52,723 nucleotides of DNA from an uncultured Eubacteriales bacterium (GCA_900548615.1 URKW01000003.1:1-52723), one strand, 5' to 3'. Numbered from the stretch's first letter, positions 38,094-47,411 are shown. The notes: a model not told the origin generated them from the letters alone. Translations and numbers: made by a program.

Positions 38094-40067
38094 TTATTGC
38101 AGCATCGAGAGGAACTCGTCCTCCGTCAGCACGGGGATATTCAATTCCTGCGCCTTGCGCAGCTTGCTTCCGGCGTTCTCACCGGCCACCACATAGGTGG
38201 TTTTCTTACTGACCGAGCCGCTGGCCTTACCGCCCCGCTGCTCGATCATGGCGGCGGCCTCGTCTCGGGTAAATTTCTCCAGCGTACCGGTCAGCACGAA
38301 GGTCTGTCCGGCAAAGCGGTCGTCCACCTTCTCCTGATGGCTGGTCATGTTGACGCCTGCCTCACGAAGCCGGGCAAGCAAGTCCTGCGACTGAGGGCTC
38401 TCCAGCCACTGGCGGATATACCGGGCGGTGATGGGGCCCACGTCGTCGATGGCGGTCAACTCCTCCTCCGACGCGGCGGACAGCGCATCGAAGCTGCCGA
38501 AGTGGGCGGCCAGCACCTTGGCGGCCTTGTCGCCCACCTGACGGATGCCCAGCGCGCTGAGAAGCCGCCACAGGTCGTTTTCCTTGCTCTTTTCGATGGC
38601 GGCCACGGCGTTGGCGGCGGATTTCTCGCCCATGCGGTCAAGCTGGGCAATATCCTGCACCTGCAAGCGGTACAGGTCGGCGGCGGTTTTCACAAGGCCG
38701 CTTTCCACCAGCGACTGGATCACCGCCGGGCCCACGCCGTCAATGTCCATAGCATTCCGACTGGTAAAATGGGTCAGGTTCCGCAGCAGCTGGGCGGGAC
38801 ACTCCGCGCCGGTGCAGCGGATGGCCACACCGTCCTCGTCCCGGCTCACCGGTGCGCCGCATACGGGACACACCGCCGGCAGATAGTAGGGCACAGCGCC
38901 GGAGGGACGCTTGTCCTTTACCACCTCCACGATCTCCGGGATGATTTCCCCCGCCTTCTGGACGATGACGGTATCGCCGATGCGGATATCCTTAGACGTG
39001 ATGAAATCCTGATTGTGCAGCGTGGCGTAGGTAACGGTGGTGCCCGCCAGACGCACCGGCTCCAGCACCGCCTTGGGGGTCAGCACGCCGGTGCGGCCCA
39101 CCTGCACCACGATATTCTTCAATACCGAGGGCTTCTGCTCCGGCGGATACTTGTAGGCCACCGCCCAGCGGGGACACTTGGCGGTGCTGCCCAGCACCTC
39201 ACGCTCCGGCAGGCTGTCCAGCTTGATGACCGCGCCGTCGATGTCAAAGGGGAACGCCATACGCTCGTCCCCCAGACGGGCGATCTCGGTGATAATGTCC
39301 TCCGCCTTGGCCAAAGGCTTGTGGGGGATCACCTTGAAGTGCTGGCTTGCCAGATAGTCCAGCGTCTCGGTATGGCTGGTAAACTCCCGTCCCTTGGCCA
39401 GCTGCAAATTGAAGATGGCGATATCCAGCCGCCGCTGGGCGGCGATCTTGGGATCCAACTGCCGCAGAGAGCCCGCAGCGGCGTTGCGGGGATTGGCCAT
39501 CAGGGGCTTGCCCTCGATCTCCCGTCGGGCGTTGATCTCCTCGAACACGCTGCGGGCCATATAGACCTCGCCCCGGACAATGAGATGGGGCAGCTTCTCC
39601 GGCAGCGTCATGGGGATGGAGCGGATGGTGCGCAGGTTCTCTGTCACGTCCTCCCCCACTCTGCCGTCGCCGCGGGTCGCGCCACGGACGAACACACCGT
39701 CCCGGTACTCCAGCGCCACGGACAGGCCGTCCACCTTGGGCTCCACGCTGTACAGGGCGTCAGGCAGGTCGGCGGCTAACTTATCCAGAAAGTCCTGCAC
39801 CTCGCCGCTGTCAAATACATCCTGCAAGCTCTCCAGCGGTACCTCGTGCCGCACCTCCTCAAACTGGCTCAGCAGCTTGCCGCCCACCCGCTGGGTGGGG
39901 GAATCGGGAGTGATCTCCTCCGGATGCTCCTTCTCCAAGTCCTCCAGCTTCCGCAGCAGATGGTCGTACTCATAGTCCGACATGGTGGGCGCGTCCAGCA
40001 CGTAGTAGAGGTAGCCGTTGGCGTTCAGCGTCTCACGCAGCTGCTTCATTTCTTCACGATAGTCCAT
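38094..40067 (-). CDS. ligA: NAD-dependent DNA ligase
   Basis: A 657-residue replicative ligase. The adenylation lysine is Lys111 in EPKVDGLS. The following order is adenylation domain, OB fold, zinc finger (CPVCGAPVSRDEDGVAIRCTGAECPAQ), helix-hairpin-helix repeats (LSALGIRQVGDKAAKVLAAHF and IDDVGPITA) and the C-terminal BRCT domain (FAGQTFVLTGTLEKFTR). All parts are intact. GGAGT just precedes the ATG. It is 14 nt from yunB. Confidence 0.97.
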   Translation of the reverse strand: MDYREEMKQLRETLNANGYLYYVLDAPTMSDYEYDHLLRKLEDLEKEHPEEITPDSPTQRVGGKLLSQFEEVRHEVPLESLQDVFDSGEVQDFLDKLAADLPDALYSVEPKVDGLSVALEYRDGVFVRGATRGDGRVGEDVTENLRTIRSIPMTLPEKLPHLIVRGEVYMARSVFEEINARREIEGKPLMANPRNAAAGSLRQLDPKIAAQRRLDIAIFNLQLAKGREFTSHTETLDYLASQHFKVIPHKPLAKAEDIITEIARLGDERMAFPFDIDGAVIKLDSLPEREVLGSTAKCPRWAVAYKYPPEQKPSVLKNIVVQVGRTGVLTPKAVLEPVRLAGTTVTYATLHNQDFITSKDIRIGDTVIVQKAGEIIPEIVEVVKDKRPSGAVPYYLPAVCPVCGAPVSRDEDGVAIRCTGAECPAQLLRNLTHFTSRNAMDIDGVGPAVIQSLVESGLVKTAADLYRLQVQDIAQLDRMGEKSAANAVAAIEKSKENDLWRLLSALGIRQVGDKAAKVLAAHFGSFDALSAASEEELTAIDDVGPITARYIRQWLESPQSQDLLARLREAGVNMTSHQEKVDDRFAGQTFVLTGTLEKFTRDEAAAMIEQRGGKASGSVSKKTTYVVAGENAGSKLRKAQELNIPVLTEDEFLSMLQ

Positions 40068-40080
40068 ACTCCATCCTCAT

Positions 40081-40776
40081 TTATCCGTTGTTCATGATAT
40101 AGTCCTCGGCATACTGTCCGATCTCGTCAGGCATGGTGCTGAAATAGGTGTAGGTATCCGGCACGCCGCCCACGATCACCGTCTCCGCCACGGCGATCTC
40201 GTTGGACACCCTGGTGGAGGTTTTCATTCCCGGCAGGAGGATGCTCATATACACATCCACGTCCAGAAAGATCTGGTGCCGGGTCTGGTTGATGCCTGCG
40301 GCGGTGAACTGGTTGCGGAACGCGGCGCTGGCGCTGCCCACCGCCTGCATCCGCACAAAGAGACTGGGGCCGCGCCCCGCCAGCAGCGCCGAGCCGGTCA
40401 GCGTCCCCAGCGGGATCTCCAGCTCACTGGTGGCCACCTCTGACAGCCGGTGCAGTATTTCATCGGTGATCTGGCCTTGCATGCGGTTCACCTCTGCTAC
40501 GTTGCTGCGCAGCGCGGTGATATGGCCCGTTTCATCCTTCTCAAAAATCACGAAATTCTGATAGTCAATGTCGCCGTTTTCCACCGCCTCATTGACGGCG
40601 GCGGACACGATGCGGTTCACCAGATTGGACACTCTTGCGGTGGCCATGCTGGTCATCACCGGCTTCAGATGCCACAGCAGCGACACCGCGGCTGCCAGCA
40701 ACGCCAGCACCAGCAGCGTCAGCCATATTCCCACCCGCTGGCGGCCTGTCAGGCGCAGATAGCGCAAGCGCTCCAC
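40081..40776 (-). CDS. yunB: Sporulation protein YunB
   Basis: A 231-residue single-span membrane protein made in the mother cell under sigma-E in Bacillus. The N-terminal helix is at about 16-37 (WLTLLVLALLAAAVSLLWHL). The conserved body has the TSMATARVSNLVNRIVSAAVNEAV and PLGTLTGSALLAGRGP blocks. The start is a GTG 40776 after AAAGGGGG. Its place between murD and ligA means a sporulation gene shares a transcript with cell-wall and replication genes. Confidence 0.92.
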   Translation of the reverse strand: MERLRYLRLTGRQRVGIWLTLLVLALLAAAVSLLWHLKPVMTSMATARVSNLVNRIVSAAVNEAVENGDIDYQNFVIFEKDETGHITALRSNVAEVNRMQGQITDEILHRLSEVATSELEIPLGTLTGSALLAGRGPSLFVRMQAVGSASAAFRNQFTAAGINQTRHQIFLDVDVYMSILLPGMKTSTRVSNEIAVAETVIVGGVPDTYTYFSTMPDEIGQYAEDYIMNNG

Positions 40777-40822
40777 AGCACACGCCCCCTTTCATGGAAG
40801 CGTATGCCGGGGCGGCTTATCC

Positions 40823-42208
40823 TTATTCCTGCCAGCCGTTGACGATGGCCTTGAAGGTCTTTCCCCGCTCGGCAAAGTTCTTGAACTGGTCAAAGGCGGC
40901 ACAGGCAGGCGACAGCGTTACCACATCGCCGGGTACGGCCCTGTCCCGGGCGGTCTCCACCGCTTTCTGGAAGGGCGTGACCTCCACGATCTCCGGATGG
41001 CCGGGCTGATAGCCCTCGGCATTCTCCACGGCGGTTCTGATCTTGGCGGCGGTAGCGCCGCACAGCACCAGCAGCTTCACGTGTTCCACGATCTCGCCGC
41101 CCAGCGCGTCGAAGGGGATGTGCTTATCATAGCCGCCGGCGATGAGGATCACCTTTTCCGGGAAGGAGCGCAGTCCCGCCGTGGTGCGGCTGGGGCTGGA
41201 AGCGATGGAGTCGTTATAGTACCGCACGCCCCGGTAGGTACGCACCAGCTCGATGCGGTGCTCCACACCGCCGAATTCACGGGCGAAGTCCCGGATGGTC
41301 TCATCCGGCACATGACCGTCCACAGCGGCGATGGCCGCCATGTAGTTCTCCACATTGTGAACGCCCGGCAGCTTGATATCGCCGGTGGTCATCACAGTGC
41401 GTTCTCCCCTGCCGTCACGGCAGACGATGGCGTCGCCCCGCAGGAACACGCCCTTTTCCGGCTCCGCCTGACGGCTGAAATACACCGCCCGGTCGGGAAC
41501 GCTCTCGCCCTGACGGCGGGTAATGTCGTTATCGAAATTGAAGATGGCCTTATCGCCCGGCTTCTGGTGGCGGAAGATATTCTCCTTGGCGGCCACGTAC
41601 TCCGCCATGTCCTTGTGAACGTCCAGATGGTTGGGCGCCAGATTGGTCATAACGGCGATATGGGGACTGCACGGCATGGTCATCAGCTGGAAGCTGGACA
41701 GCTCCAGCACCGCGTAATCGGTGGGCTGCATCTCCCCCGCCTCACACAGCAGAGGATGGCCGATGTTGCCGCCCACATGGACGGTGCGCCCCGCCTTCTT
41801 CAAAAGCTCCGCGATGATGGTAGTGGTCGTGGTCTTTCCGTCGCTGCCGGTCACGGCGATGATGGGACAGGGGCAGACCTGAAAGAACACCTCCATCTCG
41901 GAGGTCAGCACACTGCCGCCAGCCACAGCCTTTGCCAGCTGGGGCACATCGGGCCGCAGACCCGGCGTGCGGAAAATGATATCCTGATCCAGTCCCTCCA
42001 GATAGTCCAAGCCAAGCTGCAAACGTGCGCCGCCCTGCTCCAGCTCACCGGCCAGCTCGCCCAGCTGCTCCCGCGTCCGCTTGTCGCAGGCGGTCACGGC
42101 GATGCCCTCACGCAGCAGCAGGCGGATCAGCGGCGTATTGCTGACACCGATGCCCACCACCGCCACGGTCTTTCCGTGGATGGAATCCAGATACTCCTGT
42201 AATGTCAT
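40823..42208 (-). CDS. murD: UDP-N-acetylmuramoyl-L-alanine:D-glutamate ligase
   Basis: A 461-residue Mur ligase adding D-glutamate to UDP-MurNAc-L-Ala. The ATP loop GSDGKTTTTT lies at 121-130; NHLDVHKDMAEYVAAKENIF and HRIELVRTYRGVRYYNDSIASSPS are the central Mur motifs. GGGGAGGT precedes the ATG. The promoter TTGAAT-17-TATAAT is at 42274-42246. It is unusual that murD is apart from the other mur genes and leads ligA. Confidence 0.96.
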   Translation of the reverse strand: MTLQEYLDSIHGKTVAVVGIGVSNTPLIRLLLREGIAVTACDKRTREQLGELAGELEQGGARLQLGLDYLEGLDQDIIFRTPGLRPDVPQLAKAVAGGSVLTSEMEVFFQVCPCPIIAVTGSDGKTTTTTIIAELLKKAGRTVHVGGNIGHPLLCEAGEMQPTDYAVLELSSFQLMTMPCSPHIAVMTNLAPNHLDVHKDMAEYVAAKENIFRHQKPGDKAIFNFDNDITRRQGESVPDRAVYFSRQAEPEKGVFLRGDAIVCRDGRGERTVMTTGDIKLPGVHNVENYMAAIAAVDGHVPDETIRDFAREFGGVEHRIELVRTYRGVRYYNDSIASSPSRTTAGLRSFPEKVILIAGGYDKHIPFDALGGEIVEHVKLLVLCGATAAKIRTAVENAEGYQPGHPEIVEVTPFQKAVETARDRAVPGDVVTLSPACAAFDQFKNFAERGKTFKAIVNGWQE

Positions 42209-42245
42209 GGGATGACCTCCCCTATTCTCAAATTAAAATCACTAT

Positions 42246-42274
42246 ATTATACCGCACCCGGCAGCCGGATTCAA
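42246..42274 (-). promoter_or_regulatory. murD promoter
   Basis: Minus strand TTGAAT (42274-42269), 17 nt, TATAAT (42251-42246). Confidence 0.8.
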
Positions 42275-42280
42275 TCAAAA

Positions 42281-42347
42281 TGAGGAAAAAACATCCCCTT
42301 ATGGCAAACGCCCCTGAAACACGGAGTTTCAAGAGGCGTCTGCCACA
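42281..42347 (-). terminator. glnA3 terminator
   Basis: An extended hairpin (42301-42347) with ATGGCAAACGCC opposite GGCGTCTGCCACAT and an inner GAAAC/GTTTC stem; a T-run (complement of the A-run 42284-42291) follows on the minus strand. Confidence 0.75.
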
Positions 42348-42367
42348 TATAGGAAGGTAGGTATGGG

Positions 42368-44464
42368 TTACTTGACACCAAACAGCAGATCGCTGTAGGT
42401 GGGGAACGGCCAGTACTGAGACGCCGTGCAGGTCTCCGCTTCGTCGCAGGGAGCCCGCAGCGCCGCCATCTTGGGAATGACCGTATCACGGATGGCACAG
42501 GCGGCCTCGGTCACGTCGTCGATCTTATGATAGCCGTCCAGCGCGGCTTCCAACTCCCCGGCAGCAGTGTCGATCTGGTCGGCAAGACCGGACAGCTTCT
42601 CGATCAGCCCCGTCTCGTACTTTCCGCTCAGCGTGGGGACAACAGCCTTCTTGGCGGCAAGCCCCTCTGCCAGCTTGGCGGTATAGTCCTCCACAGCAGG
42701 CAGGATCTCCTTGCGGGCCATGTCCACCATGGTCTGTGCTTCGATGTTGACGGTCTTGCGGTAGTTATCCAGCATGATCTCGCAGCGGGAGCGGATCTCC
42801 GCCTCGGACATGACCTTCAGCGAGGTCAGCATGTCCACGTTCTTCTGCTCCAGAATACAGGGCAGCGCGTCGGGGGTGGTCTTCAGGTTCAGCAGGCCCC
42901 GCTCCTCGGTGGCCTCCTTGATCCACGCGTCGTCATAGCCGTTGCCATTGAAGATAATCCGCTTGTGGGCCTTGATGGTCTTTTGGATCAGGTCATGGAG
43001 GGTGGACTCAAAGTCGTCGGCCTTTTCCAGTACGTCGGCGTACTGCTTCAGCGACTCCGCCACGGCGGCGTTCAGCATAATGTTGGTGCAGGCAATAGAG
43101 TTGGAGGAGCCCAGCATACGGAACTCGAACTTATTGCCGGTAAAGGCGAAGGGAGAAGTACGGTTGCGGTCGGTGGTGTCGCGAATGAACTTGGGCAGCA
43201 CGTGGACGCCCAGCTTCATGACCCGCTTTTCCGTACCGCTATAGGGCTCGTCCTTCTCGATAGCGTCCAGAATGGCCGTCAGCTCGTCGCCCAGGAAGAT
43301 GGACACCACAGCAGGAGGGGCCTCGTTGGCGCCCAGACGGTGGTCGTTTCCGGCGGTAGCCACCGACAGCCGCAGCAGATCCTGATAGTCGTCCACCGCC
43401 TGAATAACGGCGCACAGGAACAGCAGGAACTGAGCGTTCTGATAGGGCGTCTCGCCGGGGGTCAGCAGGTTCACGCCGGTATCGGTGGCCATGGACCAGT
43501 TGTTGTGCTTGCCGGAGCCGTTGACGCCCTCAAAGGGCTTCTCATGCAGCAGGCACACCAGACCGTGGCGGGCGGCCACCTTCTGCATGATCTCCATGGT
43601 CAGCTGGTTATGGTCGGTGGCCACGTTGGTGGTGGTATAAATAGGAGCCAGCTCATGCTGGGCAGGCGCCACCTCATTGTGCTCGGTCTTGGCCAGAATG
43701 CCCAGCTTCCACAGCTCCTCGTTCAGATCGGCCATGTATTCCGCCACACGGGGCTTGATGGCGCCGAAATAGTGGTCATCCATCTCCTGACCCTTGGGGG
43801 GCTTGGCGCCGAACAGGGTGCGGCCACAGAAGATCAGATCCTTCCGCTTGTCGAACATCTCCCGATCCACCAGGAAATACTCCTGCTCCGGGCCAACGGA
43901 GGTTCGGACGCACTTCACATCCTCGTTGCCGAACAGGTGCAGCACCCGCAGGGCCTGCTTGTTCAGCGCCTGCATGGAACGCAGCAGCGGTGTCTTTTTA
44001 TCCAGCGCCTCGCCGCCGTAGGAGCAGAACGCCGTGGGGATACACAGGGCCTTGTCCTTGATAAAAGCGTAGGACGTGGGATCCCACGCGGTATAACCGC
44101 GTGCCTCGAACGTGGCCCGCAGACCGCCGGAGGGGAAGCTGGAAGCGTCCGGCTCGCCCTGGATCAGCTCCTTGCCGGAGAACTCCATGATGACACCGCC
44201 GTCGGGAGACGGGGCGATAAAGCTATCGTGCTTTTCGGCGGTGATACCGGTCAGAGGCTGGAACCAATGGGTAAAGTGGGTAGCGCCGTGCTCTACGGCC
44301 CAATCCTTCATGGCGTCTGCCACAGCGTTGGCCACTTCATTATTCAGGCTGCCGCCCTCATCGATGGTCTTCTTCAGCGAGGTATACACCTCGTAGGGCA
44401 GCCGCGCTTTCATCACGCGGTCGTCAAACACCAGACTGCCAAAATATTCCGGAACTGTGCGCAT
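42368..44464 (-). CDS. glnA: Glutamine synthetase type III
   Basis: A 698-residue GSIII (GlnN type) that fixes ammonia onto glutamate. Length is diagnostic against the 440-470 residues of GSI. FRMLGSSNSIACTNIMLNAAVAESL, GVNGSGKHNNWSMATD and the N-terminal EYFGSLVFDDRVMKARLP blocks are characteristic. ATG 44464 is chosen since AAAGGAG is 9 nt upstream and residues before it translate the attenuator hairpin. Transcription passes through an attenuator hairpin at 44530-44496, nearly the same as that of asnB. Confidence 0.95.
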   Translation of the reverse strand: MRTVPEYFGSLVFDDRVMKARLPYEVYTSLKKTIDEGGSLNNEVANAVADAMKDWAVEHGATHFTHWFQPLTGITAEKHDSFIAPSPDGGVIMEFSGKELIQGEPDASSFPSGGLRATFEARGYTAWDPTSYAFIKDKALCIPTAFCSYGGEALDKKTPLLRSMQALNKQALRVLHLFGNEDVKCVRTSVGPEQEYFLVDREMFDKRKDLIFCGRTLFGAKPPKGQEMDDHYFGAIKPRVAEYMADLNEELWKLGILAKTEHNEVAPAQHELAPIYTTTNVATDHNQLTMEIMQKVAARHGLVCLLHEKPFEGVNGSGKHNNWSMATDTGVNLLTPGETPYQNAQFLLFLCAVIQAVDDYQDLLRLSVATAGNDHRLGANEAPPAVVSIFLGDELTAILDAIEKDEPYSGTEKRVMKLGVHVLPKFIRDTTDRNRTSPFAFTGNKFEFRMLGSSNSIACTNIMLNAAVAESLKQYADVLEKADDFESTLHDLIQKTIKAHKRIIFNGNGYDDAWIKEATEERGLLNLKTTPDALPCILEQKNVDMLTSLKVMSEAEIRSRCEIMLDNYRKTVNIEAQTMVDMARKEILPAVEDYTAKLAEGLAAKKAVVPTLSGKYETGLIEKLSGLADQIDTAAGELEAALDGYHKIDDVTEAACAIRDTVIPKMAALRAPCDEAETCTASQYWPFPTYSDLLFGVK

Positions 44465-44495
44465 TACGATCCACTCCTTTTCTGATAAATAAATG

Positions 44496-44530
44496 AAAAA
44501 GGCGTCAAGGAGAACACTCTCCAAGACGCC
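44496..44530 (-). promoter_or_regulatory. Attenuator hairpin of glnA3 (ANTAR-type hexaloop)
   Basis: Minus strand GGCGTC, TT/TT pair, GGAG, hexaloop AGTGTT (A at 1, G at 4; 44518-44513), CTCC, GACGCC, then TTTTT (44500-44496). A possible preceding mini-hairpin CC-ATCGAA-GG also has A1/G4 but only 2-3 pairs. It lies about 13 nt after the predicted transcript start. Confidence 0.7.
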
Positions 44531-44549
44531 TTTGCCTTCGATGGGGGTC

Positions 44550-44578
44550 ATTATATGCGCTCTGCACAGATTTGTCAA
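44550..44578 (-). promoter_or_regulatory. glnA3 promoter
   Basis: Minus strand TTGACA (44578-44573), 17 nt, TATAAT (44555-44550). Confidence 0.92.
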
Positions 44579-44580
44579 TG

Positions 44581-44592
44581 GTGGATTTCCAC
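44581..44592. promoter_or_regulatory. Palindrome between the divergent glnA3 and glt promoters
   Basis: GTGGATTTCCAC, arms GTGGA/TCCAC, lies between the two divergent -35 boxes and could bind a shared regulator. Confidence 0.35.
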
Positions 44593-44612
44593 AACTTTTG
44601 CCGTTTCGTCGG

Positions 44613-44641
44613 TTGACTTTATGATGCCGCCGTGCTATAAT
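44613..44641 (+). promoter_or_regulatory. Promoter of the glutamate synthase-glutamine synthetase cluster
   Basis: TTGACT (44613-44618), 17 nt, TATAAT (44636-44641). Confidence 0.88.
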
Positions 44642-44651
44642 CCTCCTTCAA

Positions 44652-44710
44652 GATGAGCAAAGGCGTTCATCCACACGGGACATCTGTCCCAAGTGGATGA
44701 ACGCCTTTTT
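44652..44710 (+). promoter_or_regulatory. Attenuator of the glt cluster with alternative anti-stem
   Basis: A 16-bp stem (44659-44674 with 44693-44708) with an inner GGGAC/GTCCC hairpin, ending in TTTTTG, lies only 12-60 nt after the transcript start and about 40 nt before the first start codon. GATGA (44652-44656) can pair with TCATC (44667-44671), opening the terminator's left arm. Confidence 0.75.
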
Positions 44711-44749
44711 GTTTTTCTACCTTGTGCTTCTGCAGAAAGGATGACCATT

Positions 44750-45841
44750 ATGAAGCTGGAAGGCGAAGTCCGCATCCCCTCCGGATGCGCCATTTCCGCC
44801 GTCATCTCCCGCGAGGGAAAACGGATGACCGGCGAATCCATTATCCACAGCATGATCCCCATGCATGACCGTTCCAACGGTCTGGGCGGCGGCTTTGCCG
44901 CCTACGGCATCTACCCGGAGTACCGGGAGCTTTACGCATTTCACATCTTTTTCGACGACAACACCACCCGCCGGGAGTGCGAATCCATTCTGAAGGAGGG
45001 CTTCGAGATCGTGCAGGCGGAGACCATCCCCATCCGCATCATCCCGGAGATCACCGACGTGCCCCTGATCTGGCGGTACTTCGTATCGCCGCTGCATTCG
45101 GTGCTGGCCCGGCTTCAGCTGGATGAAAAGGAGTTCGTGGCCCGCACCGTCATGGAACTGAACACCAAGCTCAAGGGCGCGTATGTGTTCTCCAGCGGCA
45201 AGAATATGGGTGCCTTCAAGGCGGTGGGCTACCCGGAGGATGTGGGCCGCTTCTACCGGCTGGAGGAATACGAGGCCTACAGCTGGACGGCTCATGGCCG
45301 CTATCCCACCAATACCCCCGGCTGGTGGGGCGGCGCGCACCCCTTTGCTCTGTTGGATTACTCCATCGTTCACAACGGAGAAATTTCCTCCTATGACGCC
45401 AACCGCCGGTATATCGAGATGTTCGGCTATAAGTGTACGCTGCAAACCGATACCGAGGTCATCACCTATATCGCCGACTATCTGCTGCGGCGGCAGGGAC
45501 TGACCCTTGAGGAGATGGCCTCGGTCATCGCCGCGCCGTTCTGGAGCACCATTCGGGGAAAGGCCGCTCCGACCGCCCGGCAGCTGACCTATCTGCGCAC
45601 TATGTTTCCCAGTCTGCTGATCACCGGCCCCTTCTCTATCGTTCTGGGCTTCAACGGTGGGCTGATGGCTCTGAACGACCGGCTGAAGCTCCGCTCCATG
45701 GTGACGGCGGAAAAGGACGACAAGGTGTTCATCGCCAGCGAGGAGGCCGCCATCCGCACCATGGAGCCAAATGCCGAACACCTCTACGCCCCTATGGGCG
45801 GCGAGCCGTTCATTGTGAAAGTGAAAGAAGGTGCCTATTGA
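44750..45841 (+). CDS. Glutamate synthase glutaminase domain protein (class II amidotransferase)
   Basis: A 363-residue glutamine amidotransferase half of an archaeal-type split glutamate synthase; it releases ammonia from glutamine. The nucleophile is Cys13 in IPSGCAISA, so processing or an internal Cys active site differs from standard N-terminal Cys2 enzymes. NRSNGLGGGFAAYGIYP-like (here HDRSNGLGGGFAAYGIYP), RYPTNTPGWWGGAHPFALLDYSIVHNGEISSYDANRR and QTDTEVI are the GATase motifs. AGAAAGG precedes ATG 44750 by 9 nt. The stop overlaps the next gene by one base (TGATG). Confidence 0.9.
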   Translation: MKLEGEVRIPSGCAISAVISREGKRMTGESIIHSMIPMHDRSNGLGGGFAAYGIYPEYRELYAFHIFFDDNTTRRECESILKEGFEIVQAETIPIRIIPEITDVPLIWRYFVSPLHSVLARLQLDEKEFVARTVMELNTKLKGAYVFSSGKNMGAFKAVGYPEDVGRFYRLEEYEAYSWTAHGRYPTNTPGWWGGAHPFALLDYSIVHNGEISSYDANRRYIEMFGYKCTLQTDTEVITYIADYLLRRQGLTLEEMASVIAAPFWSTIRGKAAPTARQLTYLRTMFPSLLITGPFSIVLGFNGGLMALNDRLKLRSMVTAEKDDKVFIASEEAAIRTMEPNAEHLYAPMGGEPFIVKVKEGAY

Positions 45842-47346
45842 TGTCCATCGACTACATCAGCCCGGAATTTGAGGTGATCCGCAATGACCCGCGCTGCACC
45901 CGCTGCCGCGTCTGTGAAAAGCAGTGCCCCAACGGCGTCCACACCTATGATCCGGAGCACGGTCTCATGCTCAGCGACGAGAGCAAATGCGTCAATTGCC
46001 AACGCTGCGTGTCCTTCTGCCCCACTCACGCCCTGAAGATCGTGAAAAACGACAACCAGCTGCGGCAAAACACCAACTGGCCCAGCGCCGCCATCAACGA
46101 GATCTATAAGCAGGCCGCTACCGGCGGCGTACTGCTCAGCTCTATGGGCAGTCCCAAGTCGCTGCCGGTGTACTGGGACAATATCCTTATCAACGCCTCT
46201 CAGGTGACCAATCCGCCTATCGACCCCTTGCGGGAGCCTATGGAGACGCGGGTATTTCTGGGCAAGAAGCCCGACGCCATCCGCCGGAACGGAGACGGCA
46301 CTCTGTGTACCGACCTGCCGCCCCAGCTGGAGCTGTCGGTGCCTATTCTGTTCTCCGCCATGAGCTATGGCTCCATCAGCTACAACGCCCACAAAAGTCT
46401 GGCGCAGGCGGCGCAGCAGCTGGGCATCTATTACAACACCGGTGAAGGCGGGCTCCATGAAGATTTCTATTGCTACGGTGACAACACCATCGTGCAGGTG
46501 GCCTCCGGCCGGTTCGGCGTACAGGAAAAGTATCTCAATACCGGCGCCGCCATCGAGATCAAGATGGGGCAGGGCGCAAAGCCCGGCATCGGCGGCCATC
46601 TCCCCGGCGCCAAGATCACAGCTGATGTGTCCAAGACCCGCATGATCCCGGAGGGTGCCGACGCCATTTCCCCTGCGCCCCATCACGATATCTATTCCAT
46701 TGAGGATCTGCGGCAGCTGGTCTACTCGCTGAAGGAGGCCACACAATACCGGAAGCCCGTCATCGTCAAGGTGGCGGCTGTCCATAACATTGCCGCCATC
46801 GCCAGCGGTATTGCCCGCAGCGGCGCGGATATCATCGCCATCGACGGCTTCCGGGGCGGCACGGGTGCCGCGCCCACCCGTATCCGGGACAATGTAGGCA
46901 TCCCTATTGAGCTTGCACTGGCGGCGGTGGATCAGCGGCTTCGGGATGAAGGCATCCGCAACAGCGTATCCCTGATCGTAGGCGGCAGCATCCGCTCGGC
47001 GGCGGATGTGGTAAAGGCCATCGCCTTGGGGGCCGACGCCTGCTATATCGCCACGGCTGCCCTGCTGGCCATGGGCTGCCACCTGTGCCGCACCTGCCAG
47101 ACCGGACGATGCAGCTGGGGCATTGCCACCCAGCGCCCCGATCTGGTAAAGCGTCTCGATCCCGACGAAGCCACCGCCCGTCTGGTGAATCTGGTCACCG
47201 CGTGGAAGCACGAGATCAAGGAAATGATGGGCGGTATGGGTATTAACTCCATCGAGGCCCTGCGGGGCAACCGGGTCATGCTACGGGGCGTGCATTTGAC
47301 AGAAAAGGAGCTGGCGATTCTGGGAATTGCCCATGCGGGAGAATGA
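45841..47346 (+). CDS. Glutamate synthase FMN/ferredoxin subunit
   Basis: A 501-residue synthase half: two [4Fe-4S] motifs at the N-terminus (CTRCRVCEKQCP and CVNCQRCVSFCP), then the FMN-binding TIM barrel (SAMSYGSISYNAHKSLAQAA, GEGGLHEDFYCYGDN, KMGQGAKPGIGGHLPGAK, DGFRGGTGAAPTRIRD) and the 3Fe-4S ligand loop CHLCRTCQTGRCSWGIATQ. It converts 2-oxoglutarate plus ammonia to glutamate using electrons from ferredoxin or a partner. The built-in ferredoxin replaces the NADPH-linked small subunit. Confidence 0.95.
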   Translation: MSIDYISPEFEVIRNDPRCTRCRVCEKQCPNGVHTYDPEHGLMLSDESKCVNCQRCVSFCPTHALKIVKNDNQLRQNTNWPSAAINEIYKQAATGGVLLSSMGSPKSLPVYWDNILINASQVTNPPIDPLREPMETRVFLGKKPDAIRRNGDGTLCTDLPPQLELSVPILFSAMSYGSISYNAHKSLAQAAQQLGIYYNTGEGGLHEDFYCYGDNTIVQVASGRFGVQEKYLNTGAAIEIKMGQGAKPGIGGHLPGAKITADVSKTRMIPEGADAISPAPHHDIYSIEDLRQLVYSLKEATQYRKPVIVKVAAVHNIAAIASGIARSGADIIAIDGFRGGTGAAPTRIRDNVGIPIELALAAVDQRLRDEGIRNSVSLIVGGSIRSAADVVKAIALGADACYIATAALLAMGCHLCRTCQTGRCSWGIATQRPDLVKRLDPDEATARLVNLVTAWKHEIKEMMGGMGINSIEALRGNRVMLRGVHLTEKELAILGIAHAGE

Positions 47347-47411
47347 AATGGCTGCTATCACGATTTATTATGAAAAAATACATGGAAAAAAAGCAGGAGG
47401 TGTGGTACAAT

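Noticed and set aside
42527..44485. Long plus-strand frame opposite glnA3
   Set aside because: Antisense shadow caused by codon bias; it would also run through the glnA3 ribosome site.
44465..44578. N-terminal extension of glnA3 (GKGVLESVLLDAFF), and the similar peptide before asnB
   Set aside because: The shared peptide is only the translation of the duplicated attenuator hairpin; start codons with ribosome sites lie downstream in both genes. A coding role seems less likely than an RNA role.
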